The notes under the pieces are model-generated. The model was not told where the DNA came from. It was given only the letters and a program-made list of their open reading frames with translations, and did not search any database. 64,000 bases of DNA, taken from positions 806,001 through 870,000 of the forward strand of contig WTXG01000001.1 in NCBI GenBank assembly GCA_022496185.1, read 5' to 3'. Shown here piece by piece: positions 45,599 through 57,916 of this stretch (position 1 is its first letter; every line of letters starts with the position of its first letter). The DNA comes from Multifurca ochricompacta. Taxonomy: Eukaryota > Basidiomycota > Agaricomycetes > Russulales > Russulaceae. Position numbers and translations under genes: made by a program.

Positions 45599-48029
45599 CT
45601 ACCACACAAACTGCAGAATGGTGAGCACCTTCTAGATCAAGTATACTCTCTGACGTGACTGCAGTGCCTGGAGAAGGTCCCAAAGAGAGAGACTCTGCGC
45701 TCTGCCGAACGCTGGCGTTGGTTACAAGGACATATTCATGGTCACCGTAGGATACAAAAAGGGGAGGTGCAGGCTGGGCCACGTTGGAATCGCTGGAGGT
45801 CAAACTACCAAGAGGCATGAGTTTCGTAATGCGCTGCTCTGCAACACGCACAAATTTTCAAGGGCCTTCAAGTACCCGACTAGTTCACCAGGATGCTCGT
45901 CCGAAGTCAGGGGACTCACATCCGAGATGTTGAAGCGGAGGTCCATATAACTAAAATGCGAGTGAATATTATAGTGAGACCCCGAAGCAGTTATTGAGCC
46001 GTACCGATCAGGCATGAATAAATCCACATTAGTGGAGCAGCCGCTCCAGACCATCGTACTCATGAAAATACCCCCATCCGGGAGGCCAACGGGATATCGT
46101 ACTTGTTTCGGGTCAACCAGTGGGATTTCCAGCCGAATGAATTTCGTTGCCACCGAGGCTTCAGAGTTTTCTTTAAGGATGGGCAAGCACCGATAAACCA
46201 ATCGGTGAAGGACTCTCTGTTGCGACGGTAATGCCTTCACGAGCTCGACAGGGAGACTATGTAGGATTAATACAGCGAAGAAGAGTCTCCATACTTCTCA
46301 CCTCGGAAAGAAATTGGCCGAGGACCTCTGGGTGGCAATCCATGAACGTGTATCAGAGTAGGTCAATCCCCCTATATGAGATCTTAAGGAGGCCGTCGCA
46401 TTAATTCGAGGGGACGGAAAAGAATATGCCCTGAACTACGGTTTGTTTAGAAAACGATAGTGGCTATACATCAATACATACAAAGCCGATATTAATCTCC
46501 GAGACCCATTTTTCGTTGTGGGCGTCAAAGATTTCCTCAGAAGTCGGTGTTGGAGATCAATTTCAGTCCTAAAAGCACACTGAGTAGGCGAACCAAACTG
46601 TACGGAGAATTCACACACCCATCAACTGAGAAGATACAGCCTTGTGAATAAGCAAGGTTACCAATGTCCACACTCGGCAGGCGGGTATCCCCCAACCAAT
46701 CCCCAACTCTACGCCATCGAAAGAAAGTATTTGAGCTCATCATAGGTGTTGAGCGAGGAACCGAAAAGGGGAATAAAGAGTATGCGAGAGGCGCCGCTGT
46801 TGGCGTGCGCAATTCTTCATGATGCATTTGCTGTACAAGGAGTTCAGAGGGCTCTGCCTAACATAGCTGGGTGAGAAAGCTGCAGAGAAAGTGAAACCAC
46901 ATACTTGGTAGGTCATTCTGGTCGCTAGTCTCTTGGCTAACATGTTATTAGTGGGATGTTTGGCTCGAGCACGGAACTTCGTTATGTTACTATCTTATGC
47001 CCCGCTTAAGACTTGATCTTACCTTATAGTCCTCGACATTCTCCACGAAGGCTCCGGCAGTGCGTGAAATTCTCTGGAGAACTTCCTGAGATAAAACATT
47101 TTTGGATGGGGCGTTGAAGGTCTCCTCAACGATGCCCTACTCATTGATGAGTATATTGCAGGTCGTAACACACAAATTAAAAAAGCAGCCTGCCTTTCGA
47201 ACGCTGTCGATATAATTCTCAGCCTCCCTAACAGACTCGCGAGTTCCTTCCAAATATACGGCAAGTGGTTTGGGCTTCACGGAGACGTACACATTGTGCT
47301 TCCTCGACATTTGAAATAAGTCGGAACCGTCTTGGAGTAGTGTCAGTTGGCGTGGAGTGGAAGATGGGTGGACGGACCTTTTCCCAATAGAATGAAGAGC
47401 TCGCTTGGGGTGAGCGCCAATGCTTGGAGGGATGAGAAAGGTCCATTAGAGTCAGAATGGGCTTACTCACTCTGGGAAGTTATTTGAATACGATCCCTCT
47501 GAGCGCGTCTGAGTTCTCTAAGAGACGGCCACTGCCATGCCTTCTCCACGATGGCCTCAGCGTATGACATTTTCCTTCGCTTTGAGCTTAGGTGCAAGCC
47601 ATACTGCTGAGAAAAAGTCCGTAGCTGATTAATGCTGAAAGAACGACAGATGTTGTCCAAAAGGTTACTGTACTCCAGCGCGTACTCCTCTGACCGCGGA
47701 TCAGAAAATTCTGAAGGTTTAAGTCGCTCCAATTCACGCAAAGTTGGCGTAGCCCTATCTTTGATCAGGGACAAAAGGTAAGATTCGGTTTTACTAGGTT
47801 CCAGAGTCCGCCCGGTGTGATAAAAACCACGTTCGACGCTCTCCTGAGGGGGCATGGGTTGTGAGGTGTCCGGAATTATGACAGTGTCCCCATCTGTTCC
47901 CTTCGCGCGAGAAAACAAAACTGGAACGGTGGTAGTGAATTGGGATTTGCGTGAACAACGATATGAAAGTAGGGAAGGGGTAGAAACACGGCGAAAAGAG
48001 GAGAATGAGAATGAGATGGACATGAACAT
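45599..48029 (-). CDS. SLS1: SLS1-like mitochondrial inner-membrane translation/expression factor
   Basis: Yeast Sls1 couples mitochondrial transcription and translation at the inner membrane. Nine exons: 47471-48029, 47378-47422, 47194-47330, 47023-47136, 46905-46976, 46478-46857, 46302-46435, 45660-46256, 45599-45610. The N-terminus is a Ser/Arg-rich presequence (MFMSISFSFSSFRRVSTPSL). The SLS core shows FSQQYGLHLSSKRRKMSYAE, AIVEKAWQWPSLRELRRAQR, KHNVYVSVKPKPLAVYLEG and LLVQQMHHEELRTP. The C-terminal domain contains RYPVGLPDGGIFMSTMVWSG. Single bases are missing near 46619 (a G run) and 45819; with them 683 codons plus stop. The intron at 47137-47193 begins with GC. The end of the GIT1-like gene lies 67 bp upstream. 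Confidence 0.85.
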
Positions 48030-48096
48030 ATAAAACGTAGAGTTAGTGACGACTATATGCACATCGGGCCGGTTTGGGGGTAGGATACAGCTACAG

Positions 48097-50395
48097 CTAC
48101 TTGAGACTGATAGAGTCGGAATCCCCTCCTCTTCCTTCAATTAAATCAATATCTTCATCTTCACCTATTGACCCTTCCCAACCATTTTCTCTCAAGTATT
48201 CCATGAACCGTGCATCCTCCTCCGCAAGGTCAACCCCAGTCATATCTGGCACGAAAAAATATGTCACCAGAATACCAGTGACACCACAAATGGCGGCGAT
48301 AATGAATGTCCATCTGACCAGCGCAAAGCAGTTCAGAACAGTCAATATTTCAATGAGAACAGGTCACCGGGACTTACTTCTTCCCGAGATTGTTTTGAAT
48401 GGGAATGAACGCCTGTGTGCCAATTGCAGCTCCTGCCTTGCCAACTGCTGCCGATAACCCGTAACATGTCCCGCTACTAACAATCAGCGATTCCCATGGA
48501 TTCTCTCCAAAGTCGACATACCGGATGGGCGTCGCGTAGGACCTACAAATCAGAGCAGGTTACATGGGGCTCCGCCTCGAATACACGTACTGAACTCACT
48601 CAGCGCTGACGAGACCTACATATCCCCAGGGCCCTGCATATAATTACTGAGTTTTTCCTGACAGCACTTGAACGTTCAAAGGCTAACTAGATTCCCGGAA
48701 GACTGCATTAAACCATAACTTGAGATAGAGTCAAAGCGTCAAGTAAGTCACCACGTTCATCCATATGTGGGTGCGACGCACAATACAACGAAAAGGGGAA
48801 TGATCTTCGTAATTCGGTCGTATGCGAGCCCGATGATCAATCCTAAGTTGCGAGATCGGTACCATGCGTTTCGAGATATGAAAAAATCCTCACCGAAAAC
48901 CAGGTAACCACTGAACCCTAAATCATCTAAATATCGCCTATTAAACTCGAAGCCGAAATACATTAATCTGAGAGCTTACCGTGTTGCGGCGACCGAGGGG
49001 GTTGCATAGGAGCGCTCCGATGAAGACTCCAGGAAGAGCGATGGAGGAGAGAAGAAGTTGCCACTCCGCGGTTCTCTTGATGTCGCTATTATGGATGACA
49101 TTGGAGATAATGGTCCCCGAAAACACGCCATTTGGGAAGGTCACGAAATCGTACAAAAACCTGAGCAATGTCAAAATACGGAACATGCTTTGAATTAAAC
49201 CTGCCATGCGCCACAGGTGCCAATAAGCGATCTCCAATAATGCTTAAAGACCAGCGGTATGGTACACGTTCTGGAATAGGATTTGTTGTGTCAGCGAGTG
49301 GGCCAGGACTAAGGGACAGACAGGTCATGCTCACTCTTAATAGCGCCTTTACGGTAGAGCTTGGAGCTGAGCATCCTCAACCGGAAGATCAGGACGGTAA
49401 GTGGAAGGACAATCCCGACTCCAAAGCAGACACGCCAGACTGTAGGGAGATGATTCTCTCCAGCAATTGAAAGAACAATGAGGAAGACAGAAGAAGCCAA
49501 AGGGCCACCGAACTGTCGAAAGAATGAACTTTTTGATTAGTATTTGAACAGTCGGGTGGCTTACGGAGAGGACAAAGTTCGTGACCATGATAAAAACTAG
49601 AGAAACATATGAATAGGCACAAAGTGACAGACCATCCAGTCAAGAGCCGTACCTGGGCCACGTTTGCTCAGCATTTGCTCATTCGCTGCCTCACTAGCAC
49701 TGGTAGACGATGCAGGATATTCACCACCGACACCCTAGTAAGAGGATGAGAACCAAGAAATAGCTAATATCATCAATACCAACAATTCCAGTTATCCCTC
49801 GGGCAAAAGTCAGGAACCAGAATAGTCCCTTGGCACTACCATGTGCCCCATGTGCGGCAGTGCCTAAGGTAGCTCCAAGAACGATGACCAGGGTGGTAAA
49901 GACAAGAGCGACCTTCCGTCCCAGGCGATCACACACCACGCCGACGAGTAGTTGCCCGATGATTGCGCCTGATAGGAGGTAAGCCAGGGAAACGCATGTA
50001 TTGGAATAGATATATTGACCAACTAGCAGAGAATTAGAGACCCGCGTAGAGACTGATGACGTGTAATCTTTTGGGTACAAGCGCTTCAAGACCACCTAGG
50101 ATGATACTATGTGAGGTACACCTGAGTTCAAAGGCCATACCGCCTACATTGGTCATGGTCATTAGGTTGTTCTGATCTTGACCATTTGTTGCGTTGTCAG
50201 CCCTGAGCAAGTAAGTGATACATTGGCCCAAGGAGACTCACAGCCATCGCTAATGAGGCCAAACGCTGCAGCGGCAATCGTAAAGTAGGCGCTTATCTTC
50301 TCCTTGGTAGTGGAGACCTGCTTGCCGCGGTCTGGAACGACTTCTGCACTTGTCATCGCCTCGACTTGCTTCGTATCTTCTTCTTTCGAAACCAT
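48097..50395 (-). CDS. GIT1: GIT1-like MFS permease (glycerophosphodiester/phosphate family)
   Basis: This is a plasma-membrane H+ symporter of the Git1/Pho84 branch of the MFS, probably importing glycerophosphoinositol or a related phosphodiester. Sixteen exons give 493 residues; six are 21-34 nt. Motifs: AYFTIAAAAFGLISDGYQNN (helix 1), GVVCDRLGRK (MFS A-motif), RGITGIGVGGEYPASS then ASEAANE (signature), VPYPLVFKHYW, TFPNGVFSGTII, LVFGGLIIGLAYDRITK, GPGDMLGLVSAESYATPIR and GVDLAEEDARFMEYL. Single bases are missing near 49257, 48922 and 48618. The intron at 49161-49204 starts GCAGGT. Start is the ATG at 50395; an in-frame ATG further upstream is possible. The substrate is inferred from family membership. 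Confidence 0.85.
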
Positions 50396-51855
50396 CCTAG
50401 CACGGGACCGGAAAATTGTAGATATCGAATCACCGAGGGGGGAAGCAGTCAAAGATGAAGCTCGGCTCGTAGTGAAATCCCATCATCATGGTTATTTTAT
50501 ACAGAGTGGGTTGTATAGATATAGAGATTGATGAATGAGTTCGACTGTGATGTAGTAACAGCGCACGTGCGTCACGAGATAGTGAGATAGTGAGTGAGTG
50601 ATAGTGAGGTGAGAGGGTGAGATACCATGCCACTAGCTCATTTCATCTCAATGTTGTTCAATTTAAAGCAGAAAACCGTGAATCTGAGACCAAGCTCAAC
50701 GTACCCGTATCACTCACTCACTCATCCGAGGGTCAGCCCCACCATCACTCAACAGCCAGGCCTACGCATGTCCCCTCACCCCTGTAGTGGGATCTAGTGG
50801 TCTGGAAGGGCCTCCTCTTATCCCCATTCAGGCCCTGATCTGTGTGAATCTTCCGTGTGGCGACCACATGTCAATTCTCACACAACACAATTGCACCCGT
50901 CGACTCGCGCGACACGCGACACGAAGCGCAACGGCTCCTTCCTCTTGCCCTTGCTATGGACTAGATGTGTCCTCGTTTCTATCTCGTCGGCGAACCAGGT
51001 TAACCAGGGCTAGGAAGTCAAGAATACCCAATATATGTCTCATATAGTAGGATGGTAGGCTTGGCGGTGTTACTCACAGCCATGATGGAGCTTCGCATAT
51101 TCCTTTCCATTGCTATAGCTTTCAGTAGAATGCATCTGCACCGAGTACCAATCCATTGCACTGAAGGTATGACCTAGGAGCGTGAAGTTTGACTTGCCGA
51201 AACCCTGGTACCAGCAGCGACTTGGAGACTATGGCACAGGGAGAAGGATTTACACTTTATACAATATCACCTGAATCGCCCAAGGATCGATTCACTACTC
51301 TTCTTCGCAGCTATCCGGATCAATGAGACTTAATGTCCGCAGCCCGTGCGTTGCAAATGTGTAGAGACGATTCTAATCGCCGGAAGTATAGTCAAAGCTC
51401 GTATTAGTCTGCGCAACTATGTAAGCGCGGAAACTCTCCGTGTCGGAAAAACTTGCACCAAGTTGGACTTGGAGGCTTTATTGTCAGGAAATTCTTTCCC
51501 TTTAGTAGCGAGGGGGCCCACATGGATACAATATGCATGCAACCCGCACCTGAGAATAAGAAGCCCAAGTGAAATGGGCTTCTCGGAATTCGGTGATCCG
51601 GGTACGAGTTGAAGCTTATACACTTCAAACTTGACATCAGCTTCGACAAGCTGAGATATAAGGGCGCCAACTGTGTGTGCTGGTCAGTTTCCGCCAACGG
51701 TTGAGGTTGACGGTTGTCCCCAAGGTGAGCGTGTGAATTTTCGTGAGATCGTGAGAAAGCGACGCAGGGCCGAGGTTCGATCCGGTTTTACCGAAAATAA
51801 TCTAATCTTGCTATATTATCATCATCCACTACCTCCCTCTCTACTTCCCACTGCA
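50396..51855. other. 1.4-kb intergenic region between GIT1-like gene and HAPX
   Basis: This holds the divergent promoters of both genes. GAGTGATAGTGAG-type repeats occur at 50578-50620 and TCACTCACTCA near 50710-50725. Open frames in this stretch (50787-51047, 51346-51697 on both strands) show no domain and no splice partners. A long 5' regulatory region or leader is normal for HapX genes, but I cannot name sites. Confidence 0.5.
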
Positions 51856-53627
51856 ATGCCTCCTCACCCCCCGTCCCCCGTCTTATCTTCTTCTACCACT
51901 TTATGGGCAACTGGTACTTTTCTCTCTCTCTTCCTTTTCCCTTTTTTTTTTGCCCCGCTAATATTCCGTTAGCTTCTAGGGAGTGGGTCATACCTGCAAA
52001 GCCTAAACCAGGCCGCAAGCCAAAGAAGGATCTGGCCCAGTATCTGCTGAGCCAAACGACGTAATTACATTTATCCTATCTTGTGTGCTCTCGGAGTGAC
52101 CAACCTTTTTTCGGGTTAGGTGCAAGATTCCAATGGTCGGCGCGTCCAGAACAGGTAGCCAGTTCCATCTATCCATTTAACTACAACTGGCTAATTTTGT
52201 ATAAACGAAAGAGCTGCTCAGCGCGCCTTCAGGGAACGCAAGCAATCTCAGCTTGCTGAGCTGCAAGCGCGCATTCAACTCTATGAGCAAGGTGAAATTG
52301 AGCGTAACGTCGCTCTCCAAGCCGTGGCCAAGCGTCTCAAGGAGGAGAACGATTGCCTCCACGCTGAGAATGCCCAACTTAAGGAGAAGATAGCCGCGTA
52401 TGAGAATGAGAGTCTGGCACAGAGGGCTGAAGAAAATAAGAGATGGAGGGGCAGCCCATCCATTGGTCTTGACGGCCAAGATTTACCAAATAAAAGAAGT
52501 AGACTCACCGTCAAGACCACATCTGTCATGCAGGTACCTACACCTATCACAATAGCGTTCGCACCATCTCCTCCATCTCTGGTCTCTTCTCCCGGCTCGA
52601 ACGTCTCTTCGGAGAATGGGCTTTCCCCACTCCCAATCCGGTCCCCCGCCCAAGGAAACGTTATGTTCCCACCGCCTGTCTCTACCCTCGATGACATGTT
52701 CAACTTTCCCTCAGGCCCGAAAGCACCGGTTTTCGGCAGTGGTCATACCATCGAGACGTTTGAATGCGGCTTTTGCATGGACAGCGCTTCTGTGTTTGTC
52801 ACGAGATAGCTTTACATTCTCCCGAGGCTTCATTTAAGACGGAGGCTGTAGAGCCGCCAACTGCGTTAGTGCAGGTCGCGTTACCCTCCGCGCCTCAAAT
52901 AGCCGCTAAATCCATTCTCGACAACCTCCCCCCTTATCAGCCTCCAGTCCCTCTTCGACGGCGACCTGCGGTGAGACCGCTAAGATCATTGTTTCCTGTC
53001 ACCCCTCTTTCTAGCAGTATTTCGCAAGCCACATCAACAAACCCAGCGAGCTGCTCAGGGGACCCATCGAACTGTCTGGCGTGCGCGGATGACGTATTTG
53101 GACAAGCGTTCTGCGCCGCCGTTGGGGAGTCCTTGGCTGCCGGCGGCCCGTGTGCGGATTGTCCTCGTGGCACTAAATGCGCGACCCATGCCCATTCAAA
53201 CGCATCCCAGGAAGGCGGTAATCCAGCGGAGACCATCCCAACAAGCGACGCCTGGCGGCAGTTGAAATCGCATCCAAACGTATCGTTCGCCGATCTGACC
53301 TTGTTGGCTGAAGTCGTGGCACGGAGATCGAAGTGCACTGGCTCTATCGTAGTCATCTCCCCCCCACTAGGTTCTCTGACACCCGAGAGACCATATTCTC
53401 CGATTACTTCTAGGGGTCCCGCGGCCGCTGGGGTGGATGATAACGCAATCCTGCTCTCCGATCCACATGCTCATTACCGCATGAAGGAACAAGAACGTTC
53501 CGCGGGTTCACCTCCAAAGTTGGCGCCTGAGGAGGAAACACTTCGGTACTCGCGGGTACGATCAGTGCGTGAGGTCCACGCAGCTGGCGTGAGGGAAGCA
53601 CTGGCTCTTCTGGACTCACGATTTTGA
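51856..53627 (+). CDS. HAPX: HapX, iron-responsive bZIP regulator
   Basis: HapX binds the CCAAT-binding complex and switches iron-use and iron-uptake genes. Exons 51856-51913, 51973-52060, 52120-52154 and 52212-53627 give 532 residues. The Hap4-type CBC-binding motif is EWVIPAKPKPGRKPKKD (residues ~22-40). The bZIP is VQDSNGRRVQNRAAQRAFRE then RKQSQLAELQARIQLYEQGE. Three Cys-rich boxes follow: ECGFC...CVC, CSGDPSNCLACADDVFGQAF-C, and CADCPRGTKC; such boxes bind Fe-S clusters in known HapX proteins. Single bases are missing near 52038 (C run after KKDLA) and 52790, inside the first Cys box. With both, 533 codons including stop. The C-terminus is SREV-like and disordered. Confidence 0.88.
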
Positions 53628-54100
53628 AGTCATGGTGGTAGGAAACATCAGCACTAGCTAATTACATCAAACCATACTCATCAATCATTTATGTTTCCAC
53701 GTATTGGGCTGGTCGATTGCTAGCTTGTAATTGTACACATAAACCCTTTCCCCTTGCACATATCAGTAGAATTAATCGGTGTTCATGACGAAATGCGGTT
53801 GTCATTAATGTATCGTGTGACTTCTAGTATACATCATACTCTCCTGCTGCGAGCTCGCACACGAAATCCTCGTCAAGAGCCAGGTCCTGGACAACTCCTC
53901 AACTTTCCGATAAGTACACGTCGTTCACGGTCTGACAGCTTCTTTGACGAGATGCGGCCACTGTGCAGGTTACGAAGATGAAGGTCAGCATCTTGAGAGA
54001 TGCCCGTTGAAAGTCACGTGGCACGGCGCGACCGACGGCCATAAGCTCAGTAACGTTTGGCGAGCGAGTCGATAAGCTCCAACTGCAAAGAATACACTCG
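53628..54100. other. Convergent intergenic region
   Basis: This lies between HAPX and the PPR gene ends. I see no supported gene or repeat. Confidence 0.5.
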
Positions 54101-56301
54101 TTATGGCATCCACGGCCGGGACATCAGGCCTGATGCCTGCAGCAACCATGTGTCGAGAACACGCATGGCCTGTTCAGGATCTTTCCGACGCGCATAACCC
54201 ACTATGAGGATAGTGTGCATTACACAATTGACTCGGACACCTCCTCGCTCCGCAGTATTCATTACGGTCTCCGCCGCAGCCAGTTCTCCACATGCAGCGT
54301 AACCCTCCATCAATGCAGCGTAATGGTACTCGTTGGGATGCAGTCCTCGATCGAGCATCATTTGGAATATACTCTCGGCGGCAGTCATATCGCCCATTGT
54401 CACGGCCTCATGCCGAATCCGGAAGGCAAACATCCGGCGGTCCGCGAGCACACCACGATCAGCAAGGGATTGAATGACAGGCCGGATGGGGGAAATTTGA
54501 TGACTGAGAACGGGATGAACGCCAGCGGTTGGGTCAAAGGATTTGCCCTGGGATAGAAGTGACGAAGACTGGTTCCTTGGGGTGTTGTTCCAGCCCGATC
54601 GCTTGATATTGCGAAACTGGGAACGAAGGAGCGAAGCCAAAGACTGGGTGAGGTGAAATAATGAACGGCCATCCAAGGAGAAATCTTGGAAATACGAATG
54701 ACATCGGCCAAAGTGAATCCTTCACTGTTGATGAGATGGGATTCTAGAAGCCCTTTGGTGTGTTGGTCCGGCTTCACCTGGCACATCTGCATAAGGCGCA
54801 AGCAGGCTTGCAAGCCATCAATGCCACGCAAACGCAACAAGCCAGCAGCCAACGTATTGAGAATCTCAACAGTAGGTTTAGGCAGAATGCGAGGAAAGGG
54901 GAGAGCGTCTTTGGGATTGGGTGTGAGATGGATACTTTCAAACACGGCTTGGGAACCTTCAATCTCCGCGCACACGGCCGAGACGACATCTATAGCGGCA
55001 CCGGGTCGGCCAACGACGAAGTAGAGCCGAACAAGAGCGGCGATAAAGCGGCTGTCGGGGGTGAGACCGGAACGTTCGAGCTGTTCAAGCAAGGAGAGAG
55101 TGGAGATGAGATCACCCTGGAAAGCCATGTGATGGAGAAGAATGGTGTAGGTTGCTATGTCTGGTGGAATCTTGTGGGAAGCATGAGCCTGACTCGAGGA
55201 ATGGATGAGCTCGGACAGCGCAGCGTTTTCTCCGTCGTGACGCGGGGGGGAACTGCCAACGGACAGTTGAGACCCATCGAACGTTCCGAAATCGAAATGG
55301 CGAATCAGGGATAATACACGCCCTATATCTCGAGTATCTAACGAGACCTGTAGCAGCGCGTTGAGGATACGGGTAGACGTGTTTGAATCTGCGTCTTTCA
55401 AGGCGTCCAGAGCGCGTGTCTGGACAACAACGTCCGGACCTAGGGAACGGTATGCAGAAATGACGGTAGCTTGCGTGCGAGAATCGATGGCGATCCTTGC
55501 TTTCAACATCTGTTTGATTACATCCATGGCCTTGATGATATTTCGGTTGCGGAGGTAGCCAGACAGGAGAAGATGATATGTCCTCCGACTCGGAGGCAAA
55601 CCTTCTTCTTCGAACCATCCCAGGGCACGATCCAGATGTGCAAAGTGTGACATTTCGACGAGAGCGCGGATACGCCAATCCAGAAGTCGAGCAGAATGAC
55701 GTCCCAACTGACGTTTCTGAAGAAGAGCCAGAGGGGATATCAACCTCCATTCTCGAGCCTGGGCAAGTCGTCGAGCTACTGACTCGTATACCTCTTTTCC
55801 CAGGGAACAGCCGCAACGATGAGCAGTTACCAAGACAAGAAGTGCTCTGCGGGGACGAGAAGTAAAAACCATGTGTTGAGCTAACCTGGACACCTTGCGG
55901 CTGTCGGAAGATAGGCGTAGAAAGTCGCGAGTTTTTGAAATGTCCATGGAGATTTTTCCGGGAGGTTGAGTGGCAGTAGTGCGAAGGTGTGAACCACTGA
56001 TGAAGGGTAGCAGTTCCAATGGGAGGTCGCAAATAGGTGAGGTGACTGGTTGATGGTTGATGAGCCGCATAGGCTTTGGGGAAGGATCGTCGGGGGTGAT
56101 TGGATCGTCGTAATCGAGTGGCACGAGAACTGGGTGCACCATTTGTCGGGTAAGAGTAAATGATCTCAGCCATGTAAGGGGAAGGGATGGGAAAGGAAGT
56201 GGGGTGTGAAGTGATGAAGGACTGAGAAGATTTGCCAGAGCCAGAGAGTGTAGCAACTGATGGAGAGACTGCCTGCTGCCACGGCCGACTCTCCAAAGCA
56301 T
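54101..56301 (-). CDS. Mitochondrial pentatricopeptide-repeat (PPR) protein
   Basis: This is an RNA-binding helical-repeat protein, likely acting on a mitochondrial transcript. A single exon encodes 733 residues once one T is restored near 54676. The N-terminus is a basic, Leu/Ser-rich presequence (MLWRVGRGSRQSLHQLLHSL). PPR-type repeats include SRRTYHLLLSGYLRNRNIIK, PPDIATYTILLHHMAFQGDL, TPDSRFIAALVRLYFVVGRP and, after the frame break, HPNEYHYAALMEGYAACGEL and NCVMHTILIVGYARRKDPEQ. At least six repeats are visible, including one or two on each side of the break. It is the only long intron-free gene in the window. Which RNA it binds cannot be told. Confidence 0.82.
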
Positions 56302-56542
56302 GGACAGCCAGGTGAGACGTCAGAAAGGGACGGTGTCTGAACACCGTAGAAATGAATTTAGACTATGGACACGCGGGTAATTAGTGATGATCAAAATGTG
56401 AAGAAGGTGTGGAAGAGAAAAGACCTCACATAAAACACGAGGCAGGCTAAGGGGAAGGAGAATTAGGGAGTGGTAGTGGTGGTGGTTGGTTGTGGTGGTG
56501 GTGGTAGTGGTTGGGTGGAGGTGGAGGTGGAGGTGATGGGGC

Positions 56543-56602
56543 AACACATACATACACATACATATACACATACATATACACATATATACATATACACAAC
56601 CA
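56543..56602. repeat. CA/TA microsatellite
   Basis: ACACATACATATACACATA-type units alternate without interruption for about 60 bp. The purine-pyrimidine alternation could favour Z-DNA. Confidence 0.85.
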
Positions 56603-56726
56603 ACACTACTCCCTCCCACTCTCACCTCCATTATTTCCCCTCCACCACACCACTTACCACTTACCACCACCACCACTACCACCAAACACTTACCAACTAT
56701 CAACTACCTAACCACCTAACTACCAC

Positions 56727-56771
56727 TACCCTAACCCTTACTCTCTACCCATTACCCTAACCTCACCCTAA
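56727..56771. repeat. Short telomere-like (CCCTAA) units inside the chromosome
   Basis: ACCCTAACCC occurs at 56727-56736, and ACCCTAACCTCACCCTAA at 56754-56771. CCCTAA is the usual fungal telomere unit. Only three exact units are present, mixed with degenerate ones. Confidence 0.5.
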
Positions 56772-57857
56772 GCGGATAATGCCGCGCTTGGTTCCAAGCC
56801 CAAGCGAGATTGAGATTTGAGATTTGAGATGAGATTGATACTCTGTAACAACTCAACAGTCAACTTTCTTTCACTTAGCTTAGCTAGCATGAAATTTCAG
56901 GGCTCGCTTGGGCGCCACTAGTCCACACCCGTTCTAAAAATTTATTTATTTTATATGATCTTTGACCTTTTTTTTTTCATCCCGTTTAGCTCAGCTCAGA
57001 GGAGATAGATAGTTAGAAAGGAAAAAAAAAAGGACAACAAAGTGTGAGAATGGTGTCGGTGTGACTGTTGTGTTACGCGGGGCAGTGTTCGTGTTGCCGC
57101 CGTTAAAGCGGTCACCTCATGTTGGTCCTGGTCCGCTCATTTTACTTGGTCCGGTGCAACTCATAAAATAAATTATCTTGTTCTCTTCCACTCCCATAAC
57201 TCACTCAAGATGAAGATCACTGAGTCATTCAATCTTCTTCACTTTGATCATGTTTGAGTCAAACTCGGAGGGAACGGACGCACGGAGGATGGAACGTAGA
57301 TCCCCGTGTATATCGCACTACACAGGACAGGCTGTTTGTGCGTTCCGGTTTTACGATCTGCTCGGCTGGCGCTAGTCCGAAAGGCACGCTGATTTCATGA
57401 AACTCGTCACGACTCTTCGTTCGATGGCGGTCTATCGAGAACGTTCAATGCCTTGATTCTCATCATTTCTACACTCCCAAGTTGTAAGTTGACATCTACT
57501 TCCGCTCTTGGTCACTTTACCGACGCAAAAAAATTACCCATTCCCGCGGAATGAATCAAATTCCGGCTGACTTGTCCCGACGCGTGTTTTGGGTTTCTTT
57601 CCCAGGTTGTCTAGTCTTGATGGTCGCTCATTTCAGTGTTAATGGTCAAAACCGTCTGCCACGAATGGTACAACCCTGGAGCGCCCGGAGATCTGCCAGT
57701 CGATTGACTGCTAGGCGCTCAAGGCTCGCGTAAGGGGTCAAATTCTACACACAAGTTAACCGCCGCCTTTCCCTGGCGACGGCGCGAGGAAGCACGAGTT
57801 TCATCCCTCTGCCTGCCCCGAGCTGTTCGCCGTGAATGTGGCAAAAAAACGCGTGCC

Positions 57858-57870
57858 ATGCAGATATATA
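57858..57870 (+). promoter_or_regulatory. TATA box upstream of the adenylating-enzyme gene
   Basis: GATATATAAAGG lies about 50 bp before the ATG at 57917, a plausible TATA element for a short leader. Confidence 0.5.
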
Positions 57871-57916
57871 AAGGTGGGATGATCATACTGACTCGCCTAG
57901 TTACCTTGCCGTTCCT

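Larger units (their letters stand above)
56302..57916. other. 1.6-kb intergenic region rich in simple repeats
   Basis: Contents: GTGGTG and GGTGGAGGT tracts (56470-56535), a CA/TA microsatellite (56543-56602), CCACCA-rich DNA (56640-56720), telomere-like CCCTAA units (56727-56771), TTGAGATTTGAGATTTGAGA repeats (56810-56832), and at the right end a TATA box for the adenylating-enzyme gene. No gene is supported. Confidence 0.6.

Noticed and set aside
50787..51697. Short open frames between GIT1-like gene and HAPX
   Set aside because: No domains, overlapping frames on both strands, and no consistent splice sites.
51760..51800. Possible tRNA from a GGTTCGATCC B-box-like string
   Set aside because: No acceptor or anticodon stem can be formed around it.
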